From positions 3,636,148 to 3,700,147 of the forward strand of contig CM021318.1 of the NCBI GenBank assembly GCA_010645155.1: DNA of 64,000 nt, written 5' to 3'. The translations under genes and the position numbers were made by a program. The DNA is from Tigriopus japonicus. Taxonomy: Eukaryota; Arthropoda; Copepoda; Harpacticoida; Harpacticidae. Positions 49,821 to 58,355 of the stretch are shown piece by piece. Every line of letters begins with the position of its first letter. Positions within the stretch are counted from its first letter, which is position 1. The notes under the pieces were generated by a model that was not told the origin of the DNA, searched no databases, and was given only the letters and a program-made list of their open reading frames with translations.

Positions 49821-50249
49821 TCACCCAATCAAACTTCCTACACGAAGAGATGTAGAAGAGATAACTGCGCTCAATTCTAATAACATCCACTTCGATTCCC
49901 AATTCCCTCCTCGTAACATATTTACATTCCAATTCAAGGCCAAAGCCCGGTCTTCGTCCTCCTCCGTCCTTTGGTCTTCCAAACCGATTTCTTCCGGCTC
50001 ATCCGGTTCCACGACTGGGAAATCCTCTCGTTCAAGATTTGACCCATTCACATGACTATTGTCCGATGGGACAGAGGCTTCCATCTCGGCCGAAATGGGC
50101 GGAGCCGATTGGGCTACGCCTCCAATACCAGTAGGGGCGTTTAAGCGTTGAGCTGATCGATCCAAGCGTGAAGCCGTGGTTTCCGCGAAAAGCGATGAAG
50201 CGCCCTCGGACAAAGAGAGCACAGACGACGATGGAGACGAGGAGGACAT
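49821..50249 (-). CDS. Unrecognised 142-residue acidic reading frame
   Basis: The frame starts at an ATG with an in-frame TAG two codons upstream. It opens with a Ser-rich segment and has a strongly acidic stretch (PDEPEEIGLEDQRTEEDEDR). I do not recognise a family. A donor-like GTAAAT after the codon ending at 49926 suggests the true exon may stop there, with the last 35 residues being read into an intron. It lies 500 bases upstream of the BTB gene on the same strand. Joining it to the acceptor near 49350 would meet a stop before the BTB start, so it could be a separate short protein, a 5' leader with an upstream frame, or the first exon of an unrelated gene. Confidence 0.4.
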   Translation of the reverse strand: MSSSSPSSSVLSLSEGASSLFAETTASRLDRSAQRLNAPTGIGGVAQSAPPISAEMEASVPSDNSHVNGSNLEREDFPVVEPDEPEEIGLEDQRTEEDEDRALALNWNVNMLRGGNWESKWMLLELSAVISSTSLRVGSLIG

Positions 50250-50868
50250 CCTAGCCTAGCTAATGAGCCGCATCCAACGAACAGAGCCCGTAGTTGTCGT
50301 GTCTCTTAAGGCCTGAGCTCCATCTGTTTCTGAATGTTTTCAAGACTGAGACGGACAATGTTTACTTCAGGTTGACTTTTCAAGTAATTTTCAAAGGGTC
50401 AAATAGTTTTTATAGAATCAAGAAATGACGGAAAAGTGGGTGGGACAAATGAAAACCTCGCGATTTCAATTCACATCAACCGATTTTTGTGGTTAGTTTT
50501 TGGATTTAATTGGTTCAATTCACTATAAACGCGATGATTGTTTTAAGATCACATTCATTTTTTTCTCAATCTTTGTTCTGGCAATTGTGGGCAGTCTTAG
50601 AGCAAGAGTTTGATACAGAGTTCATTAGATAACTTCATTTTTTATGAGAGATAAACGGATTATCCCAATAAGGTTGAAATGGAAGAGATGGCGAGAGGGG
50701 TGCTAATTTTCTTTTTGAAAAACGGTGACTTTGAAGATTATATGGCAATGACTGAGCCAATATGGCAGGCCTTGTTGACAAAGGGACGTCGTGAAGTGTT
50801 GCCAGATATTGAGTAAATCTATGGAAACATTGGCTCTTGAAGATTCACTAGTTTCCTTCTATCTAGGG
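50250..50868. other. Gap with no gene, left of the repeat cluster
   Basis: No frame or motif of note. It ends in the ATCTAGGG target duplication of the composite hAT insertion. Confidence 0.45.
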
Positions 50869-51361
50869 CAGGGGTAGGTAACCAGTGGCCCAAGGTTGGT
50901 CATTGGTGGGCCCAGGAGCTATGGGGCAAGTCCAAAATAGTGAGACATCCCCAGTACTGTACTCGTGGGCCCAAAGCTATTTGATTGTTAATTTGTGGGC
51001 CCCTAACAAGGGTGCAGATTTCAGGCAAATAAGATTCTATGCCCAAAAATATGTTTATTTGCTATTTGCTACCTTTTAAAGTTCATTTGCCATTTTTGGG
51101 CAAACAAAAACGAAATTTGTTAACTTTTGGGCAAATTAATACAAAAATTGTCTTCTGTGGGAAAAATAGGAAAAACAAATTTTTGCCCAAGATGATTTGT
51201 TTAAGGGATATATTGACTATTCGATGGAATGAAAGTATTTTCTCTTAGATGTTCATACACTTGCATTCCACTTTATTGTTGGTGGAACAAAATGTTCATT
51301 TTGCTATATTTTGGTATATTTTCGGGTCTATTTGCTATTTTATTTACCATTTCTCGTTTTA

Positions 51362-52662
51362 CAGTATGCGTCACAAATTTTGAGACACAAGTTTAATGAA
51401 AAAATCGTTTTTCAAATTTTGCGGTTTTTAAATTTCGCGCGTTTTTTAATAGTCTCCAGGCTCACGCCAGCACAGCTGTTTTGTTTACATTTTCAATAAA
51501 CAAGCTCAGTGAAAAATGGACAACCCCAAAGTGAGCTTCCTCCAGTTGATGGCTTGCGGCCAGAGCCTCGAAGAGGCCAGAAAAGAGGTCAAAATTAGCC
51601 GTGCAACTGCATATCGTTATTTAAAATCACCTGGAAGCTCAAGAAAGCCGTGCAGACGAAATCAAACGGTTTTGACAAATTATTTGATGAAAAAACTGAA
51701 AAATTCGTTCCAAAACCATCCTGAACAAAGTTTTAGAGAAAGTGGAAGAAAACTTGGAATCTCTGAGGCCAATGTTCGAAGATTTGCAAAAAAAATGATT
51801 TTAAATTAGTTGCAAAGCATCAGCTGCCACTGGAAACTGAAGCTGTAGTTGAAAGAAGAAAGAAAAGGCAAAATCGGCCATCCACCAGCTGAAAAAAGGC
51901 CGCCATGGATTTCCTCTCATCTTCTCAGATGAAAAATGGTTTGTTGTGGATCGCCTCTCTAACAGCAGGCAAGACAGGCTTGTTCTGCAAGGGACTTTTA
52001 AAAATCCATCTGGAAGAAGTGCTGATAAGGTCACAAAAGTAAAATTCAGCTTTAAGACCAAAAATCCACAGAAAATTATGGTCCTTGGGGTCATCAGAGA
52101 AGATGGTGGGAAGTGCCCCCCAATCTTTGTTCCTGAAGGAGAAACTCTCAAATCTGAAGGATACATTAAGCTGATGAAGAAAATAAAGACTTGGGCTGAT
52201 TCTCGTTATGGTGCTGGTCAGTACATATTCACTCAAGATAGAGCAAGGCCACACACTGCCAAAGTAACCCTCGAGTGGCTTAAACCAACATGCCTGGTTT
52301 TTGTGGTCCAGAATTATGGCCACCCAATTCCCCTCAAATCAACCCTTTGGACAAGGCTGTATGGGCATATTTACAAGAAAGGGTGAACTCAACCAGCCAC
52401 AACAACACTGCTAGCCTGAAGGCCTCTATCAGGAAGCACTGGAGGGGAATGCCAGAGACCTCTGTCAAGAAATGGTGCTTTATGTTCAGAAGAGATCTGA
52501 AAAAATTAAGGGCCAGTAATGGATCCTTTGTGGCTTAAATTGTTCATTTTTGTATTCCTGACAAGTTTTGTTTTAAAAAATTTCCAAAATTTGGCTTTAA
52601 ATTTATGAAAAATTGTTTTTATGTTGTTAATACAAAAGTCTCAAAATTCGTGACGCATACTG
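51362..52662 (+). mobile_element. Mariner element, maT-like (DD37D type)
   Basis: A 1,301-base element bounded by TA duplications at 51360-51361 and 52663-52664. Its 25-base terminal inverted repeats begin CAGTATGCGTCAC and differ at one position. It carries one broken transposase gene on the plus strand. Near-identical ends suggest a fairly recent insertion, though the gene has already decayed. It inserted inside the second hAT element, making it the youngest of the three. Confidence 0.93.
51516..52538 (+). pseudogene. Frameshifted mariner transposase
   Basis: The N-terminal 97 residues form an intact frame with paired helix-turn-helix features (EEARKEVKISRATAYRYLK and GRKLGISEANVRRFAK). 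The frame then shifts near 51800, again near 51850, and again between 52237 and 52290. Catalytic landmarks survive across the frames: IFSDEKWF (first Asp), TQDRARPHTA (second Asp) and PNSPQINPLDKAVW (third Asp). The second and third Asp codons are 113 bases apart. Allowing for the one-base shift this gives 37 residues between them, as in maT-type DD37D transposases. The last frame ends with a normal stop. Not functional as read. Confidence 0.88.
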
Positions 52663-53042
52663 TATATGCCATTTTATTGGCCATTTTGGATGCATTTATT
52701 TGCCATTTTATTAGCCATTTTGGATGCGTTTATTTACCATTTTTTGGACCAAAAAGGCATGTTTTATTTGCCAGAAATCTGCACCCCTAGCCCCTAACCT
52801 GTCAATGTCTGTTTGGTGGGCCCCTGACAACATGTAATTAAGTTTGGTGGGCCTTGACTCAAAAGTGGTTGCCAACCCCTGATCTAGGGTAACCTGTTTG
52901 AAAAAAATAGAAAAGTAGAAAATAGAAACCCAAAGTTCATCTTTAAACTGAATTTCAAGTAAAGAACCAATTTGCTCGTTTCCTTTTAGGGGGAAAAATC
53001 TTTTTCTCTCTTTTTAGATGCCCTTTTCACATGGTTCTATTC

Positions 53043-53344
53043 TAGTGATGTGACTTGGGCGCTTGGGCAAGCTTTTTTTTCTTGACATCGTACACCGGGG
53101 TCGCCAATTTACCTTCAGTGAAATGGTATTCCCTTCTGCCTACCTACCTATCTTCATAAACCGGTTTTTCATTAAGAAGCACTGAAACGCGCCCCTGACT
53201 TTTGCAACTTTGGATTAGGGTTGCAAATTTACCTCAAATTGTGTTTGCTTGAGTTGGTTAGCAAAGCACAAAATCTCACTTAGGCGACCCTACCTTGCAA
53301 CCTCCCGTGAAAAAACTTGCCCAAGCCCAAATTTCACATCACCA
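53043..53344. mobile_element. hAT-type MITE with TAGTGATGTG ends, copy 1
   Basis: A 302-base noncoding element. The left end TAGTGATGTGACTTGGGC is mirrored by the right end (inverted TGGTGATGTGAAATTTGGGC), with CTTGGGCAAG shared further in. An 8-base target duplication TTCTATTC lies on both sides (53035-53042 and 53345-53352). Confidence 0.8.
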
Positions 53345-53384
53345 TTCTATTCTCTATTGCCCAACAACACCACAGAGTTGCCAC

Positions 53385-53651
53385 TAGTGATGTGTTTTGA
53401 ACCAGGAGTGCTGCCAGTTTTGACTCGGAAGTTTATTGCCCTTAAAAAGGGCAGGTTGTTTTGAACTTTTTGAAAAGACCGAAACAGGGACCAATTTGGC
53501 AACACTCGTACTAGTTCGATTTCGAGTTTCATCCATAGTTACAGAAATGGATTTCGAGTTGGCAGTGCTGCCATAATGGTGGTCAGATTTTTGACCCTAA
53601 AAACCAAAATGGCAAAACTCTGCTGAAAATCCAACTCAAAACACATCAGTA
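53385..53651. mobile_element. hAT-type MITE with TAGTGATGTG ends, copy 2
   Basis: A 267-base noncoding element with termini TAGTGATGTGTTTTGA and the inverted TACTGATGTGTTTTGA. The 8-base duplication GTTGCCAC flanks it perfectly (53377-53384 and 53652-53659). Its interior differs from copy 1, so the two share ends rather than whole sequence. Confidence 0.84.
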
Positions 53652-53705
53652 GTTGCCACATGATACAAAACGCCCCTTCTTTAGAATGTTTCAATATTCT
53701 TTAAG

Positions 53706-53919
53706 CAGGGGTATAAACGAAGTCTGGATTACGAGGTGCCAAAATCCTCAGTCCTTCCTGACTTCTCGTCATCATTCCACCCGGCGTTTTAGTCTTCGAT
53801 TTTGGAGAGGAGATCACAGTATCGGGGATTAATGTCTTGGATGAACTTGGTGCAAGCGGGCTCCGGCTTCTCAAGAAGCTCTGAGGGGGCCCTGGGTCAA
53901 AAACGTTGAAGAACCCCTG
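53706..53919. mobile_element. hAT-type MITE with CAGGGGT ends
   Basis: A 214-base segment starting CAGGGGTATAAACG and ending GAAGAACCCCTG. The flanking octamers TCTTTAAG and CTCTAAAG are only partly alike, so the duplication has decayed or the boundary is slightly off. Small open frames inside are not supported as genes. Confidence 0.6.
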
Positions 53920-53927
53920 CTCTAAAG

Positions 53928-54589
53928 TATAGAGTGAAATCATGAGATGCGACCTCTTGCGGGCGTAGGCGTTCAGACCCATGAAGCAAAATTTCACAAC
54001 GATGGAGGATTTTAAACAAAGGTTTAAAATCGACCACGAGATGATGTGAAAGAAGGGGGCAATTACCATGTTCCAATCTCACTTGGCTTTTCTCTGTCCT
54101 TGCTCTCGCCTTTTCCGCCATCTATTGACGGATTTTGAAGCTTACGTTCCTTCGTGTTTCTTCATAACAAGTATAACCAATTTTTGACTATCAGGAGTTG
54201 TCCAATTGTGCCGACGACTGTTTTCAAAAATGAGGACCACGATCAGATTAAACACTTTGTGAGGTTTAATTAGTGGGTCTACACTTGAAATAATTGAAGA
54301 AATTGGTGTTCAAAGTATCCATTTTGTCAATTCTTGTATTTTCCTTAATGTGTCAATGCTTAGCTTTGCTCTACGGAAATATTTTTGGACTTTTAATATC
54401 TATTTTCTATGTCAAAATATCATAATCATAATGAATCATAATGAAGATAATTTGTTAAGGTGTGCATTTTAAATTTGTTAAAATAACTGTGCTAACTAAG
54501 GATTTTAGTAGTTTTAAAAGATTAAATACAATTATTTAAGCTTATCTAAAATGAATACCTTAACAAAATATCTTTATAAGGGTACTCTG
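53928..54589. other. AT-rich stretch without recognisable content
   Basis: Lies between the CAGGGGT MITE and the long inverted repeat. No gene or repeat boundary recognised. Confidence 0.4.
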
Positions 54590-55695
54590 ACTTTGAAAAA
54601 TGATATTGAAAGTCCCCAAATACCCAAAGACATCATGGCATTTTTTGACCCAAAATTCAATGGGGAGCAACTTAACGTTTACTGTAATTAATATATTAGT
54701 TCAGGTCCAGGGAAAAAGTCATATACCTAAAAACCTATTGATAATAATACATTTTTTAAAAGCTATTCAAACCATAATTAGAGACCATTTAGTTACGTGT
54801 TGAATTCAAATTGAATAAAAATACACTCATCAAAAGCTGAGTTATTTGGCTTTGAATGGTCAATTTTTGACCCCCATGAAGACGAAAAACGCCACAGTTA
54901 TATCAAAAAACAAATACCCAAAAATTCTATTTTGCTTTTCAATGTCGGGAATGAAAAAGATTAGTTGAAGTTTTTAAGTTTATTTCAAAATAGCTTAAAG
55001 TAATATATAATATCACTTAAAATGCACTTAAAACAAGATTTTTGGAAAACATTTATCTTAACTATTTCGAGTCCACTTTGTTACGTGTTCATTCAAAATT
55101 TCAAAGAAATTTGTCTAACGGATTCGTATTCAAATTTCCGATTACTTTCAAGACCATGTTCAAAATGGACAAAAATCAACACTTGAAACATCAACCAAAT
55201 TTTTCAAAATTTCTAAGAATTCCCATCTTTGAGTGTCTTTGACATGACAAAAAAAAATTATGGCAAAATGTACTTAAAGTGCCTTTAAAGCGAAATTTTA
55301 TATTGTTTCGAACTTTTTTGAAATAAAAAAAAACTTAAAATGACTGTTTCTTTCGTGACATTGAAAAGCTATATGATATCTTTGGGAAATTGCTTTTTGA
55401 TTGAAGTGTAGCGTTTTTCGGCTTTTTGGGATCAAAAATGATCCAGTCAAACCCAAATAACTCAGCTGTTGAAGAATCTATTTTTATTCCATTTAAATTC
55501 AATGGGTAACTAATTGGTCTCCAAATATGGGTAACATAGTTAATAAAAAATGTTATAATTCATAGGTTTTTTGGTATATAACCTTTTCCCTGGACCTGAA
55601 CTCGGATATCACAATAAAAGTGAAGTTGTACCCCATAGAATTTTAGGTCCAAAAATGCCAAGATGTCTTTGGGTATTTCCATACAAACCTATAAA
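54590..55695. repeat. 1.1-kb imperfect inverted repeat (fold-back)
   Basis: Two arms of about 450 bases face each other around an axis near 55151. Matched anchors are 54618-54634 with 55662-55678 (17 of 17), 54699-54716 with 55584-55601 (18 of 18), 54835-54849 with 55453-55467, and 54934-54946 with 55357-55369. Coordinate sums stay within a few bases (110296-110303), so the arms are nearly colinear. The loop is about 55046-55257. There is no coding frame of note. It may be a fold-back element or a duplicated-inverted MITE array. Confidence 0.82.
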
Positions 55696-55985
55696 GCCCT
55701 TTAAAACACCGTGATGTTGGTCACTTCCTTCTTTAATGCAATGAGCTTTTGGAGGGATGCTAAGGCCATAGTGAGATATTTAATATCGCCAAATTTTATC
55801 CCTTAGAGTATTTGATATATTGCATTAGATGCAATATTCGCAATTTGTTTAAAAAAAAAATCAAAAATTTGCAAAATTCGTTTCTTGAAAGGAATAATTT
55901 CAGTCGTTTCTGCCATTGTTTTCTGCCAGGTTGTAGAAAGTGGATTTTTTTTTCATATGCCATCACTGCCTATGAGGATCTACAG

Positions 55986-56212
55986 CAGGGGCCGGCAACC
56001 TATTTTGAGTCAAGGCCTATCAAATTTATCTTGGGCCCTCTAAACAGATACTCGAAGGTTTGTGGGCTAACAATTCATTGATCATAGAGCTCTGGGCCCC
56101 CGAGTATGTACTATAATTGGCTTTTGAAACAACTATTTTGGACTTCCCTATAAGCTCCTGGGCCCGCCCAAAAGCACCCTTGGTGCTTGGGCCCACAGGT
56201 TGCCGAACCCTG
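55986..56212. mobile_element. hAT-type MITE, GGGCCC-rich family
   Basis: A 227-base element with ends CAGGGGCCGGCAACCT and AGGTTGCCGAACCCTG. The target duplication is ATCTACAG on the left (55978-55985) and GTCTACAG on the right (56213-56220), seven of eight bases alike. Several GGGCCC blocks lie inside. The family also includes the shell of the 50869 element and the remnant at 13166. Confidence 0.87.
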
Positions 56213-56220
56213 GTCTACAG

Positions 56221-57001
56221 GGAAATGACATCACGAACAACCCATGATTGTTCCATGATGTTGCCCTCCAATTTTTGTCAGGAATATGTACAAGCTGATC
56301 GTGTTACAGCTTTTGAAGCAGGATTAGAATTTTTTTTAAATACTATTTCTGATTAGATCAACTCACTATGCAAGTAAATCTACCATCACCAACTCGTTGG
56401 GAACCAAATATAAAAATGTTAATTGCTTGCACCACATTGATAATTACTTTTGTTCACCAGGAATCCCATTCCTTGTGAACGAAAAGAGATCCTTAAAAGC
56501 TTGGAAATTGAGTAAGCACGCAATTTCATTTAAGTAAGGAGATTGTGGCTAGAGAAGCTTTGAAGTAATAGATGATATGAAATGCAAAGAACAACCTTCG
56601 AAAACGGAGAAAGTTGTCCAGCCGAGAAATTTTGACCAAAATCTGTTGACAGGGATCGGGAGTAAAACTAATAAGAAAGGAAATGAATATGAAATTTTTT
56701 GGAAGACTACAATAAGTGTTGTCAAAATTAAAAAAACAACATTCTGGTAATCGAGATGTTGTGAGTTAGACAGCATACTTGTTTTATCTTAACAGATCAA
56801 ATTGGCTTAAAATCAGTGGATTGAAATATATACTCCAAATTGGGCTAAATACCCTTACCAACATGTTTTTTCCACATCAAATCCGGAGACACTATCCTCA
56901 CCGTGACGTCACCAAGAGTTCTTCTGTCTTAGCATTGCTCTTGTTCGGAACATGCATAAACGTCAAAAGACTTAAATAAATGCATTAAAACGAGCGTAAC
57001 T
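56221..57001. other. Upstream region of the THAP gene
   Basis: AT-rich and without recognisable exons. It should contain the THAP promoter; no clear TATA box was identified. Confidence 0.4.
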
Positions 57002-57580
57002 ATGGTAAGTACTTGCTCCGTGCTCTCCTGCGCAAGTCCACGGGGCAAGGACATCATGTACCATGCATTCCCAAATAACCCATCAATGGTGCCAATCTGG
57101 ATAAAAGCTTGCTGTGGAGGTCAAGACTTGCCAATGGAGCCTGGCCGTAGCCCTCGGGTATGTTCTCGCCATTTCGCCCCTGATGCTTTTCAAAGAGATC
57201 TTCGGAATGAACTTCTTGGATTGGCTCCTCGACGTCGATTAAAACCGGATGCCATTCCTACTTTATTCTTGACCTTTGAAGATTCAGGTGAAAAAGCGCC
57301 AAGAAAAAAAAGAAAACCTTACCAACGGAACAATAACCAGAAGAAATCGCAGTCAGCTTCTAAATCCACTCTTGATTATACAATTTGGGTGAAAGAGAAA
57401 GTTTTGCCTGATGTGAAAGAGGAAAACGAAGTGGTTGATGGTAAACTCCAGGAACCAGAGACAACTATACCTATCATCAAAAGAGATCCGTTAAGCCTGG
57501 AACCTAGTGATGAAGAAGATTTATTAATGGAATCTAATTTTGAGGATCACCCTTGTGACTTCATTAAAGAAGAAATATAA
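57002..57580 (+). CDS. THAP-domain DNA-binding protein
   Basis: A single exon encodes 192 residues. The first 90 form a THAP zinc finger: Cys5 and Cys10 (CSVLSC), Trp33, then Cys54 and His57 (VCSRHF), and an AIPTLF box at 84-89 matching the AVPTIF consensus. THAP proteins bind DNA through this C2CH module, which is shared with P-element transposases. After it comes a basic patch (KAPRKKRKPYQRNNNQKK), a plausible nuclear localisation signal, then an acidic tail. There is no transposase core and no coiled coil. The start is the typical MVxxCSV of the family. Oddly the ATG sits inside ATGGTAAGTA, a full 5' splice-site consensus. The target is unknown. Confidence 0.88.
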   Translation: MVSTCSVLSCASPRGKDIMYHAFPNNPSMVPIWIKACCGGQDLPMEPGRSPRVCSRHFAPDAFQRDLRNELLGLAPRRRLKPDAIPTLFLTFEDSGEKAPRKKRKPYQRNNNQKKSQSASKSTLDYTIWVKEKVLPDVKEENEVVDGKLQEPETTIPIIKRDPLSLEPSDEEDLLMESNFEDHPCDFIKEEI

Positions 57581-58355
57581 TTGGTGTATGCCATATTCTT
57601 GTTAAGTTGTAGTAATGAGTGATTAAGGGAATATAAATGTGAGAATTGAATGGACATCTACGCTTTTCTTATCAGCCATTTCTTGTTTATTCAACATCTT
57701 CGGCATATATTATTTAATTGGAATACTAGTCCTTCATGTTAGTTATATATTATCACTCATTTTGCAAAGATTGGCTGAAAATCACTTAATACGCATTAAT
57801 TATCGAGTCATTTAGCACCAAAAAAAAAACAATATTTATGATGCAAATGTTAAAGGAGCTCAAAAACGCAGAAGAGGGAATAAAATTTTATACAGAAAAC
57901 CCTTTATACCTTTACCTTAAATGCAGTCTTGAGAAACGTTTCAACTAAAAAGTCGTGTATCTCTTTTAGAAAGTGGCTTTACACCTAGATTTATTGCTTA
58001 AAAATCAATGATCCCAAAACATCCTTTTCCATACGGTCAGCGTAGCGCGATGAAAATACCATAAGATTTGCAAGATTTATTTTAAAAGCTAATTGAGCCG
58101 ATTTAAATCATCATTTGAACTGAACACAAGTCTAATCTTTGGGTTTTTTTTTCAAAAAAACACATATTGATGTCTGCCAGCATCATATCGCTTTGAACCT
58201 ATATGATAAAGAATAGTTTGCTCATATTTCTGGTCACCTTTATGTTTGTCAATAGATAAACAAATCTGTCTCGGTTCAAAATGGGTCTTTAAAATTACTT
58301 TTAATTAAAAATAAAATATACCACATGTGAAATGGGTCTTTAAAATTACTTTCCG
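57581..58355. other. THAP 3' UTR and RYK upstream region
   Basis: AT-rich sequence between two plus-strand genes. A short direct repeat (AAATGGGTCTTTAAAATTACTTT) starts near 58279 and 58330, just before the RYK start codon. No coding signal. Confidence 0.45.

Larger units (their letters stand above)
51007..52789. mobile_element. Second hAT-type element nested in the first
   Basis: The ends are CAAGGGTGCAGATTTC and GAAATCTGCACCCCTA, with the inverted similarity continuing through GGCAAATAA. The flanking 8-base duplication GCCCCTAA at 50999-51006 and 52790-52797 is perfect. Internal sequence has repeated TTTGCCATTTT-like units. Without the mariner it is about 480 bases long and noncoding. Confidence 0.83.
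50869..52881. mobile_element. hAT-type MITE, outer element of a triple nest
   Basis: The ends are CAGGGGTAGGTAACC and GGTTGCCAACCCCTG, imperfect inverted repeats fitting the hAT terminal consensus (YARNG). A perfect 8-base target duplication, ATCTAGGG, flanks it at 50861-50868 and 52882-52889. The element itself is only about 230 bases of GGGCCC-rich sequence, related to the MITE at 55986. The rest is two later insertions. No transposase of its own is present. Confidence 0.88.

Noticed and set aside
53701..54121. Minus-strand frames of 122 and 74 residues
   Set aside because: The first runs through the whole MITE at 53706-53919, and the second lies in adjoining AT-rich DNA with no family features.
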